Source: JBLHKE01 sp047619485
GTDB taxonomy: Bacteria; Verrucomicrobiota; Verrucomicrobiia; Verrucomicrobiales; DEV007
Direction of reading: 5' to 3'
Assembly: GCA_047619485.1 (NCBI GenBank)
Contig: JBLHKE010000125.1
Span: forward strand, 1 to 13,588
DNA: 13,588 nt
How positions within the stretch are numbered: position 1 is the stretch's first letter; every line of letters starts with the position of its first letter. A program made the translations under genes and the position numbers. Positions 8,801 to 13,588 of the stretch are shown piece after piece. A model generated the notes under the pieces. It ran no database searches. It worked only from the letters and a program-made list of their open reading frames with translations, and had not been told where the DNA came from.

Positions 8801-10124
8801 AGAAGGAGAAGCCACCGCCATTGCCGCGAATCGTCGTCCCGACACGATGCAAGGTGCGCCGATCGCGCCCACCGAGGATGCAATCGACACGCCCATTCGC
8901 CACCCGCCAATCGTGCAGCCGATTCGCCCAGTAACCGGGACCTGCCCAGACCTGATCGGGCGTCGCTTCCCAATCGTCGTCGAAACTCCCCGATGGCGCA
9001 TCGCCTGGCCACGCATCCAGGCGCACGTTGTCGACTGATTGGAAATTCCCATCGCCGACATCGCCAGCGCGAAATTGAATTCCCAGCGACTGCCCGGCAA
9101 AGGCGTCGAGCGCCGCGGCCGACACCGCGAGGTGGTAGTGGTGCCAGATCCCGGGTGAATTCGATTTGAACGCGTAGCTGCGACTGGCGACCACCTGCCG
9201 ATCGCCGACATACAATTCCGCCGTCAGGTCACGCGGCGCACCAGGCTCGACCACCGTTCCGCGTTGGAGCAAGAATTCATCCAACCTGCCAAATCCACCA
9301 GTCGCCCCATTGCCATCGACCCCTTCAAAAAAAGCGAATAGCCGTTTCCCGGCGGAGCTTGCTGGAATCGGGTCGAACACGTCCACCTGCGGCTGAAAGG
9401 AAAGGTTCTGAGTCGACAGCGCTGAGAGTTTCGTCTCGATGATCGTCCTTGACCCGGAAGGGGTATTGTCTGCGGTCGTGAACAGCGACACCCCAACCCG
9501 GTCGGAGGGATCGTTCCAGTTCGAACCGTCGACCCACTGGTAGCTGATTTGAAATACCTCCCCGGCGGCGAGGTCGTGCCCGGTGTCGATGGCAAATTGG
9601 CGGCTACCGTTTTGATTCATCACCGCATTCGGAGTGCCATCGAGTGTCAGCCCAAGCCGCGTTGCCTGCGACGAGTTGCCTGCGGTGCCAATATTGAACC
9701 ACTCTGGGGTCTCGTCAAAGTTGCGCCCGTCAATCCCCGAGGTGTCCGCGTTGAAATCACCGTTGATTACACCAGCTCCGACCAGCGTAAGATCTGGCGC
9801 AAACCCACCAGCCGACCCGTTCTGGCCGAAGATGGCGGCATCGAAGCGCAGTGAGAAACTCTCGCCCGGAGCGATCAGGTGCTCGCTCGATTGCCAGACG
9901 GCCTGGCTGTCTTCAAAACTGATCCTCCAACCACCGTTGCCGTAGTCGGTGTTGTCATTGATCATTTGTCCGCCATCGGACTCCCACCCGATCACCGAGG
10001 AATCCGAGATCAGCACGCGATCAACGCCGTTGTTGATTTCCCCCCCTGGATTGACGATAGCGATCGGCTGCGCACAGGCAGTCGACGTGCCGATCAAGAA
10101 GCATAGCCTAGAAAAAAGTTTCAT
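5841..10124 (-). CDS. Secreted PhoD-like metallophosphatase with several lectin-like modules
   Basis: The product has 1427 residues, far longer than a typical PhoD of about 500-600. Residues 1-19 are a signal peptide (TSTACA before Gln). Residues 20-375 are two beta-sandwich, carbohydrate-binding-like modules, one apparently nested in the other. Residues about 380-590 are concanavalin-like (SFDDDW, WRGALLVHDG, FWFDDYS), and about 601-695 Ig-like. The catalytic domain, about 700-1125, has the PhoD-family (PF09423-type) landmarks: TTCQ with Cys710, NGDQIYE (Asp754, Tyr757), EPDDHDIYQGNLWGEGG (Asp801-His803, Asn809) and GDQH (Asp977, His979). Known members are Ca/Fe-dependent phosphomonoesterases or phosphodiesterases, so extracellular phosphate-ester hydrolysis is likely; the substrate is unknown. 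Residues about 1205-1283 look Ig-like, and 1284-1427 carry the Asp-rich DADPDDDGFSNLDEY C-terminal domain. It starts 5 bp after the sulfatase stop with no clear ribosome binding site, suggesting coupled translation. Confidence 0.88.
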   Translation of the reverse strand: MKLFSRLCFLIGTSTACAQPIAIVNPGGEINNGVDRVLISDSSVIGWESDGGQMINDNTDYGNGGWRISFEDSQAVWQSSEHLIAPGESFSLRFDAAIFGQNGSAGGFAPDLTLVGAGVINGDFNADTSGIDGRNFDETPEWFNIGTAGNSSQATRLGLTLDGTPNAVMNQNGSRQFAIDTGHDLAAGEVFQISYQWVDGSNWNDPSDRVGVSLFTTADNTPSGSRTIIETKLSALSTQNLSFQPQVDVFDPIPASSAGKRLFAFFEGVDGNGATGGFGRLDEFLLQRGTVVEPGAPRDLTAELYVGDRQVVASRSYAFKSNSPGIWHHYHLAVSAAALDAFAGQSLGIQFRAGDVGDGNFQSVDNVRLDAWPGDAPSGSFDDDWEATPDQVWAGPGYWANRLHDWRVANGRVDCILGGRDRRTLHRVGTTIRGNGGGFSFSVRTGLNAGNNNTNARSGFLLGAGPNLDWRGALLVHDGLGRDFGLFAGLRGDGRLIIEDMSKNAVSTLALGAVAAGGFGADTRLELNAAYNPTTGDYDLTLEAFDSAGSLLGSVTAGVPSDQVIGSLGLLSHRGGNDARFWFDDYSASGSDLNPEPERHLAIVSTLYTLSRGTLKLTAQLSPLDLGSASAVALEIDNAGSWEQIATAPIDNTDNLSSYTATFKIPDWDDQVDTDYRVRVDIGGEAFFWAGTVRRDPVDKNEIVVAATTCQRIADGSVQSNNFDWSPVRLWQPHTLAFTHLPKHDPDIFIANGDQIYEGQPTPEDSGSDFNRQHDYLYKWYLWALQAREMTRQMPAIVEPDDHDIYQGNLWGEGGVAAATQNDGGYEEPASWVKLVDRTQTSHLPDADPYHPTQPAPPIAQGIGVYFTGLIYGRVGFAVLEDRKFKTGPNNPPADLGQQFLLGDRQKDFLRAWTTDWEGQDIKCVVSQSPFGNLHTHAASGYNFGLNDKDSHGWPVHRRNEAWGLLRQSRMFQLAGDQHLASVAKHGIDDPGDAGYSFTFPAIGNFFPRCWDPVHNRGGRTNVISPYTGDFFFDGTGTLPSGEANLDAQAPAHVRILAAANPLEYHNRTRGINPPNLHDRGAGYGIVRIDKTTRRVTFECWPLHADPEYPNTGSQFPDWPITISQSDNDGRTPVGYLPTVDTAWRKQAVVAVYDETDDRLIYAIRVRGNLVRLPIYELGLSYRVEISYGDDAVSEIRQGQTATAVPIAAAINSFLALQPAIVAGRSTTLRWDVDVPSSITIDARDVVALTVDGIGYLEVNPAVDTTYTLTLDGGITASATVRVFADQATWLGEHFTVAELANPAISADDADPDDDGFSNLDEYRFQTDPRDAASLPELNAVVIAEGGAFYADFSSPYPLDSGLCTMVVEQSHDLADWSPLPPSRYRELDRSPAQGQGTPVIKVRVDSLVSPQSDDRDFYRGSWQTGR
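5844..6275 (-). other. C-terminal Asp-rich domain of the PhoD-like protein (putative surface or sorting domain)
   Basis: Residues 1284-1427 follow the pattern Trp, then DADPDDDGFSNLDEYRFQTDP, LPE, a V-x-x-SxDLxxW segment (VEQSHDLADWSPL) and DFYR near the end. The same order occurs at the C-terminus of the sulfatase. Such tails are common in secreted verrucomicrobial proteins. The Asp-rich stretch resembles Ca-binding type-3 thrombospondin repeats. A sorting role is inference. Confidence 0.55.
9255..9791 (-). repeat. Shared beta-sandwich module, copy in the PhoD-like gene
   Basis: Residues about 112-290 align end to end with residues 498-676 of the sulfatase. Shared blocks are DLTLV/DLILV, EWFNIG/DWTNIG, NAVMNQNGSR/NAVISQSGGR, AIDTGHDLAAGE/AIDTGHALAEGE, SDRVGVSLFTT/SDRIGFTFYTT, and GKRLFAFFEGVDGNG/GKRLFVSFVGVDGNG. 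A jelly-roll, galactose-binding-like fold is likely but was not tested. Confidence 0.8.
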
Positions 10125-10129
10125 GGAAG
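10125..10129 (-). other. Five-base junction between sulfatase and PhoD-like genes
   Basis: The minus strand reads TAA, CTTCC, ATG. The close spacing and lack of room for a promoter indicate a single transcript with possible translational coupling. Confidence 0.75.
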
Positions 10130-13100
10130 TTAGGGAGCGGGGATGGTTAGCGTCAAAAACAGGTGGGTGCCTGAAACAAGTGAAAGCGGAACGATTGCAG
10201 TGATCTCATCACCCTCAACCAGAATGGAAGCCCCTCCTTCCCCATCGATCAGCCGCAGCCATTCGCTCAGGTCACCGCTGTAGCGAATCCCAAACGCGTA
10301 ACCTGCAGCCTCGGGGCTGCGGTTGAAGCGGAATGTCGCCACCGAATCAGTAGCGCTTACTTCTGGCAAATAGCCCCGAGCATTCATGTTCGCATTCGGA
10401 GCACCGAGGAAGAAAGCAACGCCGTTGGCGACCCCATCGCCATTCGGATCCGCATCGAAGCCCGCGTCTGTCGAGCTTAGCCCGGAGGTGATCTCCGCCC
10501 AGGTCACGTAGGCGTCAGGCGCACGAACTAAAGCGACCTGATTACCGGTGAACGCGTAATCGATCTCGTAGCCCGGAGGTAGCCCTCTGACCTGATCGAA
10601 TCGGCCAATCAATTGCCCGTAGCTAGCCAGCACGTTGAACTCCGATTGCGGAATCCCGCTCAACACCAAATCGGCTCCAACAAGATTCAGCGATCCGCCG
10701 AAATCGATCCGATCGGCGCTATCGAGGTCTACTTGGAACGCACCTTCCAAATTGGTATCGGCAAGCACCGTGCCGGTCCCAGTCAAACTGCCGCCACCCG
10801 CCACTATCAGTGAGGACAGACCATTCAGGCTCGCTGAATCGAGCCGCAGTATCCCATCCTCCACCACCACCGCCGCGGAGAACGGATGCGTTCCACCTAG
10901 GGTCAACGTCGACGTCCCGCGCTTCACGATGCCTGCCGGATGCGCCTCATTGTAGTCGCTGATCTCACCACTAATCTCCAGCCCAGAGCTGCCATCACCA
11001 CTGACCACCAGATTCCCCCAAGGGATCAGCGCGGTCTCGATCGAGAACGAGAAATCGCTCGCCGTCGCATTGTTTTCGATCATCGGAGCGTCCCCATCGT
11101 GCGACGGAGCGAACAGTAGGTCATTGCCAGTGATCCTCGCGCGGTGCGTGCCGCTGTTGCCGTCACCCGTGAGTTCGATCCGGTTCAGCATGAACGTCTC
11201 ACCGGTCGCCCGGCGCATGTCGTTGTCGGCATTGTAGGAAAACTCACCCGCCACCGGAAACTCGAGCACCGCCCCGGAAAACGCATCGAGTTCAAGCAAG
11301 GTATCAGTTTCTCCACTGTCTGTGTCTACCCAAGCTCCGGTCGTCGACCAGGACTGCGTGGAGATCCCACCACCGCCGTCCGACATGGAGCCACGTTCAA
11401 TCCGCACATCATCGACGCGGGCAAACCCACCCGCACTGCCATTGCCATCCACGCCGACGAATGATACGAACAGGCGTTTCCCAGCCTCGCCAGCGCCCGC
11501 CGTGTAAACATTCTCAGCGAACTCGTAAGCACTGTTAGCAGTCGAAGGTTCGGAAAGCACTTGAGCAGACGCGGCAATATTGCCATCGATCGTGTCATCA
11601 TCCGTGGTGTAAAAAGTGAAGCCGATCCGATCTGACCCATCCGACCAGCCAGAGGCATCACGCCACCAGTAGCTCACGCGGAACAGCTCCCCTTCGGCGA
11701 GGGCGTGCCCGGTGTCGATGGCCGCGACGCGTCCACCACTTTGTGAGATCACAGCATTCTGCGGGGTGTCCCGACCGAGATTGGTGCGGATGAAGGATTC
11801 CTGCTGCGTGCCGCTGCCGATATTCGTCCAATCATCTGCCTCGGCAAATCCATGCTGATCGGAGTCGAAGGCCGGGCTCTCAAAGCCACCATTGCGTGTC
11901 CCCGGCGCCACCAAAATGAGATCCGCGGTGAACCTCTCGCCGCTCACCGAAACCGGAGCAAAGCGGAAGCGATCGTTGCGATTGATCGAGTTGGCACCCG
12001 CGCCGAGCCCGTGGAAACGAGGTTTGACGAAGCCGACTTCATGCTCGGTAAGGATGGCTAGCATCTCCGCAACCACGTCTGGATTCAAGGCCGCCACGTT
12101 CGCCTCATCGGTCTCATCCACGTTGATCGACAGATCGAACAGCTCGGGCGCTGCCGCGTCATCGCGCGTTAGCTTCCAATCGCCCATGCGGATCCCGTAC
12201 CTTCCCCGACTCCGCACCACCACCGCCTTATGCGGCACGCCAGTATCCATCCCATTAACAAACGGAAGCAGATTCACCCCATCGATCTCGTCACTGAGCG
12301 GAGCCCCGCCAGCCAATTCATGACAGGTCGCGAGGACATCGATCGAGTGCACCGGAGCCGAGTAGCTCGATCCAGCAGCCGCCGTCACACCTGCCCCAGC
12401 CATGATCATCGGCACGCGAATCCCCCCCTCGTAGGTCGAACCCTTGAAGTCCCGCAACGGCGTGTTGCGTGTTCCGATCCCGGAGGCACCGCCATTGTCG
12501 TTGATGAAAATGATCAAGGTATCGTCCGTCAGATCGATCGAGCCATCTCCTGCAGGATCAGCGATCTTGTCCATGATCCGGCCGATCTCTTTGTCCATCG
12601 TGAACACCATCGATCCGTAGTTCGACGAGATTCCCGGCTCATTGCGATCTGGTGAGGCGCCGATGGGCGAATGCGGGGCAGTGAATGAGACATAGAGAAA
12701 AAACGGTTCCTGATCGGCATAGTGCCGATCGAGGAAATCGACGGCGCCCTGGCCGAAGGTATTGGTCACGTATTCCCCGGCGTGCATCGCCTCGACATCG
12801 TTGTTCACCTCGAGCCCGTTGGGATCCAGCGACATCTCGCGCACGGCCCGTGTCTCATCACCTGCTGTCGGCCCGACCTGGTAATTCCTCGACCCTCGCA
12901 GAATGCCAAAAAACTCGTCGACGCCCTGCCGCGGTGGCCGATTTCCTGGCGTCGTCACAACGCCTCCCACGACGATGTCTCGTATGCCACCGACGTGCCA
13001 CTTGCCAATCGCTCCAGTCGTGTAGCCACGTGCCCGCATCCGCTCGAAGATCGTGACGTCTTCCGCGCGCAAGCCTTCGAAGTTCCCGTTCGGGTCAGTG

Positions 13101-13414
13101 AGATTGTTGATGTTAAATTCGTAACCGATCCGTTGCTGGTAAGAGCCGGTCATGATCGCAGCTCTTGACGGCGAGCAGACCGCCGCGGTGTAGGCATTCG
13201 TAAACAACACACCACGATCACGCAGCCGATCCAAGTTCGGCGTCGGCACCGGGGACGTCGCCTGCCCCGGGTTGATGGATTGAGTGTAAGGATCCATGAA
13301 CCCCCAGTCGGCGAACCCGGCATCGTCCGAGATGATGAAAACCACATTCGGTTGCTGGGCTTGGACATGGGAGATCCCGACGAAGGCAATGAGGAGAAGA
13401 ATTCGTAGCAACAT
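10130..13414 (-). CDS. Secreted type I sulfatase with lectin-like and autotransporter-associated beta-strand modules
   Basis: The product has 1094 residues, about twice a usual sulfatase; ATG at 13414 begins a signal peptide (residues 1-19, ending VQA). Residues 20-465 are a complete S1-type sulfatase: PNVVFIISDDAG (metal-binding Asp30, Asp31), CSPSRAAIMTG (Cys80, converted to formylglycine; Arg84), GKWH (Lys138, His140), APHSP (His248), NDNGG (Asp306, Asn307) and FKGSTYEGG (Lys324). It should hydrolyse sulfate esters, probably on a polysaccharide or glycosaminoglycan-like polymer; the sulfatase subfamily and substrate cannot be set from sequence alone. Residues 498-676 are the module shared with the PhoD-like protein. 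Residues about 680-965 form a beta-rich stalk including an autotransporter-associated repeat (GIVKRGTSTLTLGG, VVVEDGILRLDS, GTGTV). Residues 968-1094 are the Asp-rich C-terminal domain (DADPNGDGVANG). No outer-membrane beta-barrel is attached. Activity needs a maturase (FGE or anSME) encoded outside the window. Confidence 0.92.
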   Translation of the reverse strand: MLLRILLLIAFVGISHVQAQQPNVVFIISDDAGFADWGFMDPYTQSINPGQATSPVPTPNLDRLRDRGVLFTNAYTAAVCSPSRAAIMTGSYQQRIGYEFNINNLTDPNGNFEGLRAEDVTIFERMRARGYTTGAIGKWHVGGIRDIVVGGVVTTPGNRPPRQGVDEFFGILRGSRNYQVGPTAGDETRAVREMSLDPNGLEVNNDVEAMHAGEYVTNTFGQGAVDFLDRHYADQEPFFLYVSFTAPHSPIGASPDRNEPGISSNYGSMVFTMDKEIGRIMDKIADPAGDGSIDLTDDTLIIFINDNGGASGIGTRNTPLRDFKGSTYEGGIRVPMIMAGAGVTAAAGSSYSAPVHSIDVLATCHELAGGAPLSDEIDGVNLLPFVNGMDTGVPHKAVVVRSRGRYGIRMGDWKLTRDDAAAPELFDLSINVDETDEANVAALNPDVVAEMLAILTEHEVGFVKPRFHGLGAGANSINRNDRFRFAPVSVSGERFTADLILVAPGTRNGGFESPAFDSDQHGFAEADDWTNIGSGTQQESFIRTNLGRDTPQNAVISQSGGRVAAIDTGHALAEGELFRVSYWWRDASGWSDGSDRIGFTFYTTDDDTIDGNIAASAQVLSEPSTANSAYEFAENVYTAGAGEAGKRLFVSFVGVDGNGSAGGFARVDDVRIERGSMSDGGGGISTQSWSTTGAWVDTDSGETDTLLELDAFSGAVLEFPVAGEFSYNADNDMRRATGETFMLNRIELTGDGNSGTHRARITGNDLLFAPSHDGDAPMIENNATASDFSFSIETALIPWGNLVVSGDGSSGLEISGEISDYNEAHPAGIVKRGTSTLTLGGTHPFSAAVVVEDGILRLDSASLNGLSSLIVAGGGSLTGTGTVLADTNLEGAFQVDLDSADRIDFGGSLNLVGADLVLSGIPQSEFNVLASYGQLIGRFDQVRGLPPGYEIDYAFTGNQVALVRAPDAYVTWAEITSGLSSTDAGFDADPNGDGVANGVAFFLGAPNANMNARGYLPEVSATDSVATFRFNRSPEAAGYAFGIRYSGDLSEWLRLIDGEGGASILVEGDEITAIVPLSLVSGTHLFLTLTIPAP
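10133..10513 (-). other. C-terminal Asp-rich domain of the sulfatase
   Basis: Residues 968-1094 contain TWAEI, FDADPNGDGVANG, LPEVS, YSGDLSEWLRL and a final hydrophobic strand. The order matches residues 1284-1427 of the PhoD-like protein, which suggests a common export or surface-attachment route. Confidence 0.55.
11387..11923 (-). repeat. Shared beta-sandwich module, copy in the sulfatase gene
   Basis: This is the partner of 9255-9791. Similarity is visible at DNA level too: on the plus strand the core GCCCGGTGTCGATGGC occurs at both loci, at about 11705 and 9578. The relationship is therefore fairly recent or under strong constraint. Confidence 0.8.
13145..13177 (-). other. Sulfatase formylglycine signature
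   Basis: Codons 80-90 encode CSPSRAAIMTG, the C-x-P-x-R type motif read by FGE or anSME maturases. Cys80 is the codon at 13175-13177. Confidence 0.9.
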
Positions 13415-13460
13415 CCGTAAATTCTTGCTTAGTTGGGAGGCGATTCCTAGATTTTCCGCC
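13415..13460 (-). promoter_or_regulatory. Leader of the sulfatase gene, between the repeat element and the start codon
   Basis: Only about 47 bases separate the sulfatase ATG from the element, so the promoter must lie in this short stretch or within or beyond the element. The minus strand has AAGAATTT 4 bases before the ATG, the same octamer and spacing as in front of the DUF3472/PA14 gene. AAGAATT/AATTCTT arms (13397-13403 and 13420-13426) would place the ATG in a hairpin loop. No consensus -10/-35 was seen. Confidence 0.35.
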
Positions 13461-13588
13461 CTAAGGGCACCTCCGGAAACCTGCTGTGGAAATGGGGCGC
13501 AGAGAAAATTCCCGCTGGCGAGGCGATAAACGCTAAGCTATCTGGTGATAGTGGGCGCTTTAGCAACGAAGACAGCGGGGATTTTATC
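13461..13588 (-). mobile_element. Palindromic MITE-like element, copy 2 (cut by the window end)
   Basis: Positions 13462-13588 are the reverse complement of 1989-2115 with no gaps and one difference (A at 2013 against C at 13564). The first element base after the CTAA flank is 13465. By comparison with copy 1 the remaining 35 bases should lie just beyond the window. The flank is CTAA rather than TTAA. If the four bases are a target duplication, the missing right end should be followed by CTAA; if they are part of the repeat, it should read TTA(A/G). Confidence 0.85.

Noticed and set aside
10070..10124. Lipoprotein signal (STAC) in the PhoD-like protein
   Set aside because: Ser instead of Leu or a similar residue at -3 and an ACA-Gln signal peptidase I site fit ordinary cleavage better.
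1950..13588. Classical composite transposon
   Set aside because: The flanking units are too short to encode a transposase and no transposase gene lies between them; only a MITE-flanked arrangement is supported.

Overview
The window looks like chromosomal DNA from a free-living, probably aquatic or marine, member of the Verrucomicrobiota (or a close PVC relative). This rests on protein architecture, not on any marker gene. There is a DUF6288-type protein, a DUF3472 + PA14 protein, a PhoD-type phosphatase and a sulfatase. The last two carry lectin-like modules and an Asp-rich 'DPDDDGxSN' C-terminal domain typical of verrucomicrobial secreted proteins. The sulfatase also has an autotransporter-associated beta-strand repeat. 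All four genes are on the minus strand, and every product starts with a likely signal peptide, so this is an extracytoplasmic gene set. No rRNA, tRNA, CRISPR array, transposase or integrase was found.

Layout from left to right. Positions 1-1786 hold the 5' part of a DUF6288-like gene (PDZ-like domain, alpha/alpha-toroid-like region, HEAT repeats); its 3' end lies outside the window. Positions 1787-2146 are non-coding and hold a 159-bp palindromic MITE-like element flanked by TTAA. Then come three genes, in transcription order from the right: a sulfatase (13414 to 10130), a PhoD-like phosphatase/phosphodiesterase only 5 bp downstream (10124 to 5841), a short spacer with a possible weak terminator, and a 1197-residue DUF3472/PA14/lectin/Asp-box protein (5740 to 2147). 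A second copy of the palindromic element, in opposite orientation and cut by the window end, starts at 13465, about 47 bp upstream of the sulfatase start.

The three genes of 2147-13414 are thus closely bracketed by two nearly identical (126/127 aligned bases) inverted elements. The sulfatase and phosphatase share a roughly 178-residue carbohydrate-binding-like module and a homologous C-terminal domain, although their catalytic domains are unrelated. A working model, inferred and not shown, is a secreted or surface-attached set that binds a complex polymer and removes sulfate and phosphate esters from it, with the large Asp-box/PA14 protein as a binding or lytic partner. No glycoside hydrolase, SusC/SusD transporter or sulfatase-maturing enzyme is present in the window, so the substrate cannot be named.
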